A stretch of 64,000 nucleotides of DNA from Actinomucor elegans (Eukaryota; Mucoromycota; Mucoromycetes; Mucorales; Mucoraceae): the NCBI GenBank assembly GCA_026027325.1, contig JAMSLZ010000005.1:930001-994000 (forward strand), in the 5' to 3' direction. Positions 12,308-24,734 of this stretch are shown piece by piece. The notes beneath the pieces were generated by a model. That model worked only from the letters and a program-made list of their open reading frames with translations. It was not told the origin of the DNA and searched no databases. Every line of letters begins with the position of its first letter. Within the stretch, counting starts at the first letter, position 1. The translations under genes were made by a program, and so were the position numbers.

Positions 12308-12621
12308 ACTCGACACAAGATCTATTCAATTTTGTTTGTTTGCAGATCTTGTCCTCTATACATTTGCTGATTTATAGCTTCCATTACCCAAATGGTAGTA
12401 GTTTCACATGCAATTCGAACATGGATCACAGATCTCGTTTGTATTTGCCCGGAATCTAACAATAACATCCAGCTCAAGTGGAATAGTATCCTAAACTCAA
12501 CAGAATCACCATCACTCCACCCATAAACGGAGCTTAAATTCAATCAAATCCCAATTACTCGCAAAATTTCTTTTTTATACATCTTTATTTTGGTACTTCT
12601 TTAGTTTTCAAATATTTACAA

Positions 12622-14423
12622 TTAGTTAGCACCGGCGATCTTCTTCAAGGCTTGTGTAGAGAAACTCTTGGGGCGTTCCAAGGGCATCTATGGATAGAAG
12701 GAATGATTAGTAAAGGAAAAAAAAAAAGAGAAGAGAATACTTACGCCTAAGGCACGATCCCAGATCAACTGAGAGGTGACACCGAGGGCACGAGAGACAC
12801 CAAAGAGGACGGTGTAGTAATCTTGTTCGGTGAAGCCGTAGTATTGGAGGAGGACACCAGAGTGAGCATCGACATTGGGCCAAGGGTTCTTGGTCTTACC
12901 GTGTTCAGTAAGGACTCCGGGCTAGAGAAAGAGAAAGAGGATATGAGTGAATGAAGATAAAAAGACCCCAGTGAAATAATAAATAAAACGCGTAAAATAA
13001 TAAAAGCGTGTTTCCCCAAAAATAAATAATAAATAAATAAAAGAGAATACTTACAATGATATGGTACAACTTGGAGACCAAGCCAAAGAGAGGATCATCG
13101 GGCAAGTGCTTCAAGGCGAACTCACGTTGAGCGCTGTAACGGGGATCAGTCTTACGCAAGACAGCATGACCGTAACCGGGAACAACTTGGCCACCGTTGA
13201 GGGTGTCCCAGAGGTACTTTTTGATTTGTTCTTCAGAGGCATCCATACCGATGGAGTCCTTCATCTTCAAGGTCCAACGGAGGACTTCTTGGTTGGCCAA
13301 ACCGTGGAGGGGACCAGCCAAACCGTTCAAACCGGCGGCGAAAGCGAGATAAGGATCAGAGAGAGCGGAACCGACCAAGTGAGTACTACAAGATGGGGGA
13401 GGATAAGAGATGAGAGAAATGTTGGGGTAGATAAAATTTGGTGGGTCTTATTTTTTTCTACTTACGTGTGGGCGGAAACGTTACCACCTTCGTGATCAGA
13501 GTGGATGGTGAGGTAAAGACGCATCAATTCGACAAAGTCCTTGTTGTCTTCGTAACCCAAGAGCTTGGAGAAGTTGTAAGAGTAATCCTTATCGGTATCG
13601 ATGGCAGGGAGCTTACCATCCTTGTAGAGGTTACGGTAGATACGGGCGGCAACCTTAGGGAGCTTGGCGATCAAGTCCATGGTATCCTCAAAAGTAGGAT
13701 CCCAGTATTGGGACTTGTGGATACCCTCAGAGTAAGCCTTGGCAAAGTGAGAATCGTGTTGCAAAGCGTTGACAGCAATGGAGAATTGAGACATAGGGTG
13801 GAGAGACTTGGGACAACGGTCAATGATTTCCTCAACGAATTCAGGAATGTCAGAACGAGCAGCCCATTCGGCAGAGAGAGCCTTGACTTGTTCTTGGGTG
13901 GGGACTTCACCAGTGACAAGCAACCAGAAGAGAGACTCGGGGAGAGGCTCACCACCTTCTTGGGCAGCGGGGAGGATTTGTTGGCACTCGGGGATGGTCT
14001 TTCCACGGAAACGGATACCTTCCTCAGCATCGAGGACGGAACCTTCCCAGACGAGACCCTTGATACCACGCATACCACCGTAAGCTTGGTCAATGGTGAC
14101 TTCACCAAGGACATGAGAACCATAGTTCTTTTTGAATTCCTTGACTTCGGCTTGCTTTTCGGGAATGAGTTCGGCAAGACGTTCCTTCAAAGTCTATGGA
14201 TATGGGTGAGTTTATGTATTGCGAATTGGAAATGGCTGATTGTTTACCTTAACCTTGGAAGAATAAGCACGGGTAGCACCGATGGCGGTGGCGGGTGCGA
14301 AACGGAAAGCGGTCTGACGAGTGGCAGCCTAGGATAGAAAAAAAAGAATGAGATGGATTGAAAATAGGCAATGCTTCAGGAGGCTACCTTGGACAAGGAT
14401 GTGAATGCGCGAAGAGCAGACAT
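12622..14423 (-). CDS. CIT1: Citrate synthase, mitochondrial
   Basis: Six exons on the minus strand: 14388-14423, 14248-14328, 13466-14193, 13055-13385, 12745-12921 and 12622-12687, giving 472 residues. It condenses oxaloacetate and acetyl-CoA at the TCA-cycle entry. The catalytic histidines lie in [11 protein letters not shown] and [13 protein letters not shown], and the catalytic Asp is in [30 protein letters not shown] spans the exon 3/4 junction and supports that splice. The N-terminus ([12 protein letters not shown], then a stretch rich in Arg, Ala and Ser ending near RAYSS) is a typical mitochondrial presequence. The C-terminus ends in GAN with no peroxisomal SKL, so this is the mitochondrial form. 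Codon use is strongly biased and GC-richer than neighbours, as expected for a highly expressed gene. All introns are GT-AG. Confidence 0.96.
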
Positions 14424-14485
14424 ATTTTACTAAACTGTTTTTACAGGAAAGAAAAAGAGAATAAAAAATGGAACGCGCGAAAGGG

Positions 14486-14493
14486 TTTTTATA
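14486..14493 (-). promoter_or_regulatory. TATA-like element of citrate synthase
   Basis: TATAAAAA on the minus strand about 63-70 nt upstream of the citrate synthase ATG. A second TATATAA lies slightly farther upstream at 14504-14510. Confidence 0.45.
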
Positions 14494-14510
14494 AAAAGCT
14501 GCTTATATAA

Positions 14511-16822
14511 GGTTATCAAACCCGGTTAATACTTTATTCTGCTTTTGAATTGGGGAATAGATAATCTAGCAGGGGTGTTTCGGTCTTTTTTGGTTGGATT
14601 CTTTTCTGGAAGAACATCTTAAAAAGACGAGTCACTTAGTCACAGGTTTGTTCAAACATTAGACATGATGTCACAAGAAGGGTGACACAAGTGCTGTTTT
14701 TTGATTTAAACGTGGTAGCCTAAAGGCTTATCCATAAACTTTCTCTTCATCTTATTACCCCAGACTAGCGGCTATTAAATAAATCAATGTGTTACCCTGC
14801 TTTTGGCTCAATTGGTAAAAGACGCTTATAAATTTCAATTACTGGTCATTGCTATGACAAAGATTCATTCTCTGCTTTAATTTGTATTACAGGTTGCATA
14901 AATACCTGCATCTTTCTTTATCTTCCTTTATCTTGTTTTTCTTGGCCGCCACTATTAGCATCGATGATGTTTGTAGTGCTTTCACTTTTAGAAACAAAGT
15001 AATGGAAACAAGTAAAAAAAAAATACAAGCTGTCCGACAGTAGATAAGATAAGATTCAAAAGATGCCCAAGAAGAGTAATAGCTCGTGTATAACCCTACT
15101 TTTCTCAGGGACAAAGAGTGTGAATGGCTCCCGCCTTTTACTAATCCCGATTTGCTGTTTATGCCCTGTCCATCCCCCGCATTTCGTTGGTCATCAAGAA
15201 TGGACGCTTGTCTGACACCCTTTTTTTAACATGTCATACTGTGATAAATAACAAATGCATTTTGCATCAGATGATATGGAATGAATTACATAATGAAGCG
15301 TAAGCAACACACTCAACACCCCATGTCATTACAAAAATCGGTATAACGCGGCAAAAAACCGAGATAAATGAGCGGTTTTCGGGAATAATAGAAAATAAAG
15401 CACATACTCTTATTTTTTGAGTGCTCTTGATGATATATGAATGTAGACAGACGCTAGAAGTTAAAATAGAAAATACGCGATATGCGCATTTTTGAATCTG
15501 CGATTGAAAGTGATAGGCTGTCTATTGAACATGATAGGCATACATAATTCGCAAGCACAATCAATGTCGGTCGGCATGTAGAGAATAAAATACATGTGCT
15601 AGTAAGCGAATGTAAAGACACAAGGAAATACAGGATGGTTATATGCCGATATAGTGCTGATCGGAGAAAGAATCGGAGGATGGCATGCTGATCAAAACTT
15701 TAGATATGTTGATCATTCATCAATAAATCGCGATAGATTAATGATTCTGGTGAAAAACAAAAATCTTTCCGACCAAAAAAAAAATGTTTCAGCTAGACGC
15801 GCTCGCATGCATATGATGATAGTAGCCTACAAAGGTTTAGTGTCTTATTGCAGCTTATCTGATTAGAAACTGAGCGGAATCCAATAAGCTAACGTTGAAC
15901 AGGAGCGTGGCACAGCCAATGTCCAAGTTTTACCAAAAAAAAAAAAGAAAAAAGAAAAAAAAAGGTTTTACAGCCATGTCATTTCTATTTTGTCTACTGG
16001 TTCGCGTTCCAAAACACGTCTTTTTTTCTTTTTGGAGTTTACTATGGTCAATGCAGTTTAAATAGACTGTGGTTGAACAAGAAGGCTGAATATTTTAACT
16101 CCTTTGCCGGCTGCTGTAATTGTTTAACCAATTGGAGAAAGATGGGCCGTGAAAAAAAGGCGGGGTCGTTTGTAAAAGGCGGGGAAAGAATGAAAGGGTC
16201 TTCTCCGCTTAGTGATTTCACTGATGGCTAGAGATAAAGACTTGGAAGTCAGGATTGAAGATTAAACAGTGTCACTGTTGCGGATGGGATGATTGAATGG
16301 TTGGGTTGAAACGAAATGATGCGTTTCAAACGCTAGGAGAAATGGTCCATGTTTAAACTTTAAAAGAATAATGGATAGTCCCCCCGGTTGTTTGATGCTG
16401 AAAGACTAGGCTGTTTGATTCGTTCTAATTTATTAGTGTATTTATATTACTAGAGCGTCGTACATTTTGTTGTGTAATGGATTTACAAGTCAAAGTAAAG
16501 AAAGTAAGAAAGAGAAAGAAATCGTTTGGTCTACTTGACTGAATCTTCAGTCCTTTTTATAAGAAATGGCCATTGCTAAATTATACCTTTCCCTACTTGA
16601 TTTCTCTACATCTTCATTGGATAGCAATGCGTTGTGTACGACCTTTATTGCAATCACTTCCCACACAGCTTGTTATGGAACCTATAAACTCTTAAATTAC
16701 ACCAAAAGAATTCTTTATTAGCAAAAAAGAGGGATGTTTCCAAGAGCTATGGAATAAAAAAAAATACAAGTTTGAAGGGGTTTACAATATACAATTGAAT
16801 TATAAAAAGGTGCATACATGAA
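14511..16822. other. Intergenic, probably upstream region of CIT1 and 3' side of SHO1
   Basis: No supported gene. Short frames at 14887-15114 (-) and 15654-15866 (+) lack coding texture. The region is less AT-uniform than other gaps and contains an A-rich purine tract at 15935-15964. A tRNA A-box-like TGGCTCAATTGG near 14812 has no matching B box. Confidence 0.45.
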
Positions 16823-17920
16823 TCAAGTAGAGTTTTGATCAGTTACCTGGATGGATAGTGAGTATATTATGCTGAAAAATAACATTTCAATTCAAACTTA
16901 CATAGTTGCTTGGTATCATACCGATAGTACCGTCTGCTTTCTTGGCTTGCCACCAGCTTCCTTTCTTTTCATGTACATAGAGCACTTCGCCTTTCATGAA
17001 CGACAGTTCGTTTGGGTCCTCTTTATTTGCTCGATCTTTTTTTTTATATTATCATGTTAAACCATTGTCTATTCAAACCCATTCAATTTACTTACAGTTA
17101 TGTATGGCTGTGACTGGATGCAGGTATTCTGAATGAGGCGACAGGAAGATAGTGTTGGGTGGGCTAGTAGGAGAATTCATAAAGAGGGGTCCAGATGTGA
17201 TTTGTTGTGGATCGCAACAAGAAGAAGCTTGGTAAGATGTCTGGGTTGGGATAGGTGTAGGGTACGCCATGTCCAAGACTGTATTATCACCAAAAACAAT
17301 GTTGCTGCTTTGGCGATGAAGGCGGTCTTTTTGATATTGATGAATACTGCTAGTTTGAACTCGGTGATGGTTCAAGTCACTGAACGAACGAAGCACGGAA
17401 GCATCATGTTGAATGCCAAAGAGAAATATCCATATAAACTAGGACTTGTTAACTCATTTACTCTTTCAAAGCCGTTATTGTTCACTTACCTGAATTGCCA
17501 TCATGATAATATAACCTGCTGTAGCTGCTGATAATGAATCCCGTCCCGCTGATATATAAGTTACAATCTCGTAGGTAGTATATGGGATGCTTATGGCAAT
17601 AAGGCATAGAATCTATACTCATTCATAAGCATACATTTTTTTTCCCTCGAAAACACAACTTACTACGGGGTAATATATCCGAGCAGAATTTGTCCAAAAC
17701 ACGGCACAACCCAATGCGACAACCAACAGCTCAAAGATAATGATCCACCATGATAATGTATGTGTAAATGCATGTGAAGTGCACAAGCCGATGAAGGCAA
17801 TCATCCATCCACTCTAAAAGTTTATATCAGCTCATACTCTCACCTTCAGGCTTTCCTTTGACTTACAATTCCAAGCGCGCATGTTAATATGGTGAAAGGA
17901 CTAGTTAGTATCTCAGACAT
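16823..17920 (-). CDS. SHO1: Sho1-type osmosensor, four-pass membrane with SH3 domain
   Basis: Six exons (17867-17920, 17664-17813, 17490-17612, 17096-17438, 16902-17035, 16823-16846) give 275 residues. Four hydrophobic helices occupy roughly residues 7-29, 38-58, 62-84 and 96-115 (for example SWWIIIFELLVVALGCAVFW). A Ser/Gln-rich cytosolic linker follows, then a C-terminal SH3 domain: AIHNYRANKEDPNELSF, KGSWWQAKK, GMIPSNYV. The acceptor at 17036 (AAAG|AT) was chosen because it restores the SH3 ALYxY-type strand as AIHNY. Sho1 is a plasma-membrane adaptor and osmosensor for the HOG MAP-kinase branch, and the SH3 domain binds a proline motif in the MAPKK. The family is usually 280-370 residues, so this is compact. 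The last 8-codon exon is the least certain part. Confidence 0.88.
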
Positions 17921-18723
17921 GAATATAAGTTTAACAAAGATATAATAGAAGCTAGTGGAAATCCAAAAAAAAACTCTTTTTTATATATACTATCTGTAAT
18001 GCTCTTATATATACATATACACACAAATCTGCAAGTCGCTCCTATTCGGCAGCGAGAAAGCCTATCGAATGATGAAACTTTGTAAGGAAGGGTTGTAAAT
18101 AGAATCTGACGGTATATAGCCAATTGGTTTGTTAGCATATAGGCGAACCTATAACATCATTGATTAAGGACCCTCCTACTTATTGCCCTTAAAAGGGCTT
18201 ACCCTTTAATTCATATAACATTCTTGGGCTCGTCTTAATTTCCAGGTACATCATCTATACCTGCACTGACTAACCTTAACTATCAGAATAAAACTAGTGT
18301 GGCACAGATGACTGCAGAACACGTAAGCCTTTCTTATTAATATTAAGAATAAGGTCATATTACTGCATAGGCTACGAAGCTAACTATAACAAAAAAAAAA
18401 GATCTGTTTATATTAATATATCACTATTCATTTACGCAAAAAGCTGCTTCAGTTTCATTTTACGATGCTTAAAGTACGAAAAGAAAGAATGGTAATTGAT
18501 AATAAATCGAATGCACGCACAGCTAAAGAACCTTGCAAGAGGACATGCTGCCAAGTATAGTACAATAGTGGTTGGTTTATGTAGAAATCAGACCGATCAT
18601 GTTTACTAAAACATCTCTATTGACGAATTGAATTGTCTTGCAGTGAACTGTATCAGTTTCGACTGCCAGATATTGTCACTTTATTTACTACTAAACCAAT
18701 ACAACGGTATCTAACTGAACCAA
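17921..18723. other. Intergenic between SHO1 5' end and aminopeptidase 3' end
   Basis: About 0.8 kb, AT-rich, with no coding texture in either strand. It probably holds the SHO1 promoter and the aminopeptidase 3' UTR. Confidence 0.5.
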
Positions 18724-20505
18724 CTACTGTTGGACACTTTTCATAAGCTCAATCAATGCTCTCGTGGGTCGACCTAATAAATCAATTTTTTTTTTTAAAA
18801 AAAAGACTTTTATACAGCAATTTCATATCACTTACCACTCATGCCCTTGATATGATGTCCCTTTGTCGCATGGCAATCCATTACGCCGGCGATATCAATA
18901 TGGGCCCAAGGGATGTCCTTGTCCACAAACTCCTTCAAAAACCCAGCTGCGGCACAAGATCCTCCGGATCGACGTGATCCTACATTGCTCAAGTCAGCGA
19001 CCAGCGATTGCTTCATTTCCTTTACATAATCATCATGGATAGGCATACGCCAGAATGGATCAGATACACTTTCTCCTGCTTTTTCTAACTGCTGCCAGAG
19101 TGTGTCAGAATTAGTGAATACGCCTGCATATACTTGACCAAGTGCTACATCCATTGCACCAGTCAAAGTAGCAAGATCAATGATATGTTTTGGTTGGAAA
19201 CGAGATGATGTATAATGAAGTGCATCAGCCTACCATATTAAAGCTAATTAATTCACTATTACCATAAATACACTAGTACTATACCAAGATCATTCTTCCT
19301 TCAGCGTCCGTATTCAACACCTCAATGGATTTACCATTCATTGCTTTCACTACATCACCAGGCTTAGTAGCAGCGCCAGACGGCATATTCTCGCACAAAG
19401 GAATAATAGCTACAATATTGACGGGTAATTGCATTTTACAGATACCATACATAGCGCCAGCAACCGTAGCAGCACCACCCATATCACCCTTCATCAAGGC
19501 CATGTTGGCAGAAGGCTTCAAAGAAATACCTCCTGAATCAAAGGTGATACCTTTACCAACGAATCCATAAGGTTTTTCGTTCTTATCCTTGGCGCCCTTG
19601 TAATGAACTTCTAAAAATCTTAAAGGCTGTGCACTATGGATACACGTCAATGCGAAATGCTTCAACTAGACACACTCTCTGCTAGGTTACCTTCCTTTAG
19701 AAACAGACAAGAAAGCATTCATCTTTTGACGCTTGACCCATTCTTCGTCATGCACCTCAATATCCACATTTTCCAGTCCAGCCAAAAGGTACGCTACCTC
19801 CTCAGCAAACAGCTTGGGCGTCATGAGATTAGCAGGTGTAGTCATCAACATGCGAGCTACATTTTGGGAAGCACCATAGATTTGACCCACTTGCCATGCC
19901 TTTTGGATCGAGTTGTTTTCCTCCACCAAATAAGGTTCCACGACTTTATCACCACTATCCTCCTCTGTTTTTTGTTTTAGCTTGTCGAATGAAAACTGGG
20001 CCAACACAGCACCTTCTGCTGCACCTTGAATATCTACAGAGACATCAACACCTGTGTATTTAGCTCCTTGGTTTTGAAGTGTTTGAATACCAACGGCAGT
20101 CTATATAAAAATCCAACAATAAATAATGACGTTTTTTTTTTAGTTATATACCAAGGAGTTCGTAGGAAAAAGAAAATACTTTACAGCCATGCGAACCCGT
20201 TCTTGTTCTTCATGTTCATTTTTGAAGGTGTTATCCCCAAGCGAAACAACAGCGACTTGCTTTATACCATCTATGTCATAAAAGACACGAACGTCTCCAG
20301 TTTTCTTGAATTGACTTTGTACTAATTGACTTTGAATGCGGTCTCGGGTTGCTTTTGACACTTGCTGGGTCGTCAAAACAGGTTGGTTTTTGGAGGTGTA
20401 GGCGCCAACAACCAAACTATCAAAGCCTTGCTTATTAGAAAAGAAGCGTCGAGCATGGAAGCGAGAGGCTGTTCTAAACGTATTGTGCGTTAATGGCGAG
20501 AGCAT
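18724..20505 (-). CDS. M17 leucyl aminopeptidase
   Basis: Five exons (20185-20505, 19691-20100, 19285-19633, 18836-19229, 18724-18773) give 507 residues, normal for eukaryotic M17 enzymes. It removes N-terminal residues, often Leu, using two metal ions in a hexamer. The metal and catalytic residues are in place: GKGITFDSGG (Lys, Asp), MKGDMGGAA (Asp) and NTDAEGRM (Asp, Glu, Arg). The family usually has Leu where this has Met. The final exon is needed to complete the conserved MSGRPTRALIE end. Without splicing at 18835 the frame would stop early after SGK. The start MLSPLTHNTFRTASRFHARRFF is basic and Ser-rich, so mitochondrial targeting is possible (inference). All introns are GT-AG. Confidence 0.92.
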
Positions 20506-21051
20506 TATTGTTGAAAAAAAAAGAAAGTTGTATGCATGTCTGGGTGGTTATTTAAGAGTTCCGCTAACCGAAATCGTACGAGAGTATCGAAAACTGCTGG
20601 CAGGTACAAGGCTGACAGTTGCTTAAATCATAGGCTTTTAGAAAAAGATATAATACTTTGATTGGTCATCGGTAGTTGAACATCAAAAGCCTCATGTACA
20701 CTCTACCCAAAAACATTTTAACTATACGTTTTCAAAACGATTTTGCTATATGAAAACGTCTTAATAGGCATGATGTATGATAATAGAGTTTATAGAAAAT
20801 TCTATTGTACATCAAATGATGCAAGAATTAAAGTGTCTTTACTATTACTTTTGTAGAATTTTTTTTAGAATTTAAATTGAATCTTCTTATCTTCTTCGTT
20901 TGCCCAAGCGTTGGCTGTTTTATATGATTACAATTATAGGATAAATATGAAGAAAGCATATGTTCTATCCTATTCAATGGCTTTTTTCTAAAATGAAATT
21001 GCCAAAAATTCGAAAATTTGGCCCCAAGGAGGTTTACTGGCGAAAACTAAT

Positions 21052-21086
<35 letters not shown>

Positions 21087-21923
21087 GTGGTACGTCGCTG
21101 AATAAAGCCAACAGTACACCAAGTTTCATTGAGTAGTGATGATCCTACAATACTTGCTTTTGAGATTTTACTTTAAACAACTTTATTACAACAGGCTTTA
21201 TATAGATCAAATATATATTAACAATTTTTGTAAAAAGATGCATTGAACATTAATTGATGTAAAAATTATATCAAAATTTACATCAAAGCATGCCATTACT
21301 CGTGATTTGAATGCTTTGTTATTTAATGTTTGAAAAATTTTTTTTAAAAAAATATAGGTATACATACTTGTATATACACGAAGCATCTTTGCGTTAGAGG
21401 TTACGCTTTTAAAGCATTTTTTAAGCTACTAAAAGCACAATCAGAGCTTCGAAAGAAAAGATTTACAGAATGATATTAATCGCATCCTGCTTGAAATAAG
21501 AGTTAGTAGGATGTATTTCTTGGTCAGAAAAATACATGTAGTTAGAATACCTTCAATGCGTGCTTGTAGAGACAAGATAAATACGTTGCTTTGCAAAATA
21601 TACGAAAAGAAGCAATTGATGCTGATAATCATGAAACACAATTCAAAAAGTGTAGCCTTAAAGCAAAAGCATTGAACAGTAGCAATTCTTTATCCTTCTA
21701 TTACTTAATTTTATGGTTACAAGTCCAAGATCTATTGGTAATACTTTGAGAGATATGGTAAAAGCATACGCTGAAGGTCATAAAGAAGAACATGGTGACG
21801 TATAATGACCACTGATCTTGAACCCCGCATTGCCGGAATCTGAAAGCAAAATTTTGCCCTGGTGCAAAACGAACAGAAATTGCACTGGTTTATCCACTTG
21901 CACTATTATAATATAATTAGAAC
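20506..21923. other. Divergent intergenic region, aminopeptidase and MIC60
   Basis: No supported gene. It contains a run of 30 T at 21054-21083. A 30-codon frame beginning at about 21714 looks coding-like but has no context. The 66-codon minus frame at 21441-21641 is not convincing. Confidence 0.5.
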
Positions 21924-23753
21924 ATGTTGAGAGGAGCTTCTGCCATTAGATCGACAGCTCGTTTAGCTGCCAGCAGATCCAGCCGCATCCATACCGTAAG
22001 CATCAGTTTCAACCAGTTCCAAATAGCCAAAATTACACGAACCATTAACCTGTTCGTTTTATTAATTTAGCCTATTCGACTTTACACCAGCACTGAGACC
22101 ACCACTGTCGAAAAAACTAAGGGATCAATTGGAAAGAAGCTCTTGTGGCTCACTTTATTAACCGGTACAGCTTACTCGGGTGCCACCTATCTTGCACTCA
22201 AGAACGAAGCTTTTTACGACACCTACACCACTTATATTCCAGGCGGCGAACAGCTCTTGGATACCTTGGAGGATTGGGCTTCTGACGATCGTATCAAACA
22301 ATACTACAGCCAAGCTGTTGAACTCAAAGAAAAGACAGCTACTCAGACTGAAACATTAAAGAAATACGCCAGCAGCACTATTGAATCAGCACAAGATTGG
22401 TACGAATATGTATCTGATGCCATTGCTCAAATGCGTGGTGATAAAGAAGCGCCTATCGCACCTGGCAGTGGACCTACACCTTCCAACAACACACGTTTCC
22501 GCATCAACAGAGCCACCAAGAAGGAAGCTCTCTTTGCCAATGTCATCCACACCACCGAAAACCAACCTTTGCCTGAGTTTACTCAATCCAATGAAGATGC
22601 ATTGAATGAGTTTGGAAAGACTGTGCAAGGTTTAGTTGTTATGTTGAATGAAGCTGGTATGGCTGGACATGCCAAGCGTCTTGTCGATTTAGCTACTCGC
22701 GATATTGAAAGTTTAGACAAGGCTTTTGCTTTGATCAAGGAAGAAAAAAAGAAGGCTGATGAAGAAATCAAGCTATTACAGCAAACCTTGGAAAAGACTG
22801 AAAAGCTTGTCGAGAACCATCACCAAGAAGTGAATGAAAAGATCAAGTCTGTTGAAGCCAATGGCGCTGCTCGCATCGCTAGTCTCGTGAAGCGCGTTGA
22901 ATCAGATATGGCCGCCGACAAGGCTGAATTAGAAAGACAGTTACACGCTATTCATGAAAAGGAATTGACTTCTCAACGTCAACATCACTTGAAGGAATTG
23001 GAAGCTGAATTGAAGCAAAAGGCGATCGAAATCCAAGCTGATTATGTTGCTCAAGTCCAACACCAAGTTGAAACTGAACGTGGTGGTCGTTTATCCAACA
23101 TTGAAGCTGTTTCTTCCAAGCAAGCCGAGCTTGAAAAATTGGCTTATGCTGATGCTGAGCTTTTGGATGATGTTCGCAAGGCTCATCAATTGGTTGCTGC
23201 TATTGATGCTTTGAAGCGTGCTGCTCTTTCTGGTGAACAAACGCAATTTATCTTAGAGTTAGAAACTTTGACACGCCTTAGTGCCAAAACCCCTTTCGCC
23301 AAGGTGGGTGAGCGCCAAAGTGATGAATTGATTCAATTGGTGACATCCAGTATTCAAACACATGTTGCTAAGCATGGCATTACATCTTTGGCTGCTTTAT
23401 CAGAGCGTTTTGAAACTGTCTCACGCGAAGTACGTCGTGCTTCTCTGATACCTGAAGAAGATGCTTCCATGGTTTCACATTTGATCTCTATTGTCTTGAG
23501 TAGTTTCATGTTTACAAAGAAGGGTCTTGTTCCTGGTGACGATGTTGAATCTAGATTGGCTCGTGCTGAATATTACCTCAATACCGAAAAAGATTTGGAA
23601 AGTGCTGCTAGAGAAATCAATCAATTGACAGGCTGGCCTAAGCGCCTGTCTATGGATTGGTTGGATGCTGCTCGTCGTCATCTGGAAGTCAAGCAAGCTT
23701 TGGAAATCATGAGATCTCAAGCTTCTTTGATTAGTATGTTGCAGGCAAAATAA
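21924..23753 (+). CDS. MIC60: MICOS subunit Mic60 (mitofilin)
   Basis: Two exons (21924-21995, 22071-23753) give 584 residues. The first exon (MLRGASAIRSTARLAASRSS) is an Arg/Ser/Ala-rich mitochondrial presequence. A single membrane segment follows at about residues 49-68 (LWLTLLTGTAYSGATYLAL). A long acidic and basic coiled coil covers roughly residues 190-350. The C-terminal mitofilin signature is present (LARAEYYLNTEKDLESAARE, then NQLTGWPKRLSMDWLDAAR). Mic60 is the central subunit of the MICOS complex, anchored in the inner membrane and forming crista junctions. Yeast Mic60 is about 540 residues, so the length fits. The start is the only ATG giving a presequence in frame with the conserved body. 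Confidence 0.93.
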
Positions 23754-23765
23754 ATAGTTTATTTA

Positions 23766-23771
23766 AATAAA
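23766..23771 (+). terminator. Polyadenylation-type signal AATAAA
   Basis: AATAAA lies 12 nt after the MIC60 stop and is followed by an A-rich stretch. Confidence 0.4.
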
Positions 23772-24114
23772 AAAAAAGTTGCACAACGTTGTCTTTCTTA
23801 TAGATATCAGAAAAAGGATTTTGAGCACGACAAGCATAATCCATCTAAAGTTATAATTGGCCATAGACATTCAAAGGAAAAGAACAATATCATAGAATTA
23901 CCAGTATTAAGGTAAGCGTTATTATAAACATCATAGGCTCATGGACACATCAATTTGGTTGTAAGAACATGTACATTAGCTCTTTTTTTTTTTTCATACG
24001 CTATACGTTGCTTTAACATTGTTTGGCCGCAATCACTGCAACTTCTTTCCTGATCTTGATGTATATATCCGACTTTCAAACTTGAAATTCATATAACTTA
24101 GATTTATAAATTTT

Positions 24115-24187
24115 TCGACCAATCTCGGTTTAATATCGCATATAATAACTAACGTATGTTCAGAAGGAATTATTACATCTGTTGCCA
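24115..24187 (+). repeat. Dispersed repeat core, copy 4
   Basis: Carries TCGACCAATCTCGGTTTAAT, ATCGCATATAATAACTA, TATGTTCAGAAGGAATTA and TTACATCTGTTGCC in family order. Confidence 0.55.
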
Positions 24188-24524
24188 CAATTATTTACAT
24201 TATTTGAAATATGACTATTACTCTTATTCTCTTTCGAGAGGCGTGTTGAACAAGACAAGAATCACTCCCTCAATTTTTAAGTGTAATATCTGAGATCTGA
24301 TTAAAGTAATCGATTTAAATGTTCTAGTAATTATGCTATTTTATGCAACGGGATAATACTATATTCATAAAAACTTGGGGGATATCCATACTATTTCTAA
24401 GAATTGCGGATTATTTTTTACGATGCTATTTAATAAGTTAAAAACTTTCTGATTGCTATGCATTGGATATGCCAAAAGTGTTATAATGATTGATCTATGT
24501 TGCTCAAGATGTTTGGGTATCAAA

Positions 24525-24734
24525 ATGACTGGATCAATTTCTTTTACTAATTTTAAATGGTGGTGCTTTGTACTTTATGCGTTTATCATTTTAACCACAT
24601 GCTATTATGCTTATCGTGAGTTGTAGTACTCTATAATGCTGTAAAATCAATATTGACTAATCACTATTTATTAGTACTTTGATTTTAAAGAGAAAGAAAA
24701 TGAAATTTTAGACAGACATTATAAAAATAAGTAA
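24525..24734 (+). CDS. Possible small single-pass membrane protein (speculative)
   Basis: ATG at 24525 opens a 91-nt exon (24525-24615) encoding a hydrophobic segment (FKWWCFVLYAFIILTTCYYAY). A GTGAGT donor and an AAAG acceptor would join it to 24691-24734 (QKENEILDRHYKNK and stop), giving 44 residues. Evidence is only the frame, the donor and the membrane-plus-charged-tail pattern. No family is recognised. An earlier acceptor at 24674 gives an immediate stop. It could equally be chance. Confidence 0.2.

Larger units (their letters stand above)
9168..12621. other. Long gene-poor AT-rich gap with repeats
   Basis: No firm gene in about 3.4 kb. A minus-strand frame at 9831-10097 (TTG-initiated, 88 codons) is unrecognised. 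A TATAAAAG at about 11527 precedes an ATG at 11563 whose frame closes after 22 codons, possibly a promoter with a truncated gene. Three copies of the dispersed repeat (listed separately) and a 24-T run at 12005-12028 lie in the right half. Confidence 0.5.

Noticed and set aside
13438..14337. Long plus-strand frames opposite citrate synthase (299 and 144 codons)
   Set aside because: They are antisense to conserved citrate synthase exons and arise from its biased codon use. Their translations have no family resemblance.
14805..14870. tRNA-like A box (TGGCTCAATTGG) near 14812
   Set aside because: No B box, cloverleaf or acceptor stem can be formed in the following 80 nt.
21714..21806. 30-codon frame (MVTSPRSIGNTLRDMV...)
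   Set aside because: Too short, no splice partners identified and not linked to the MIC60 start.
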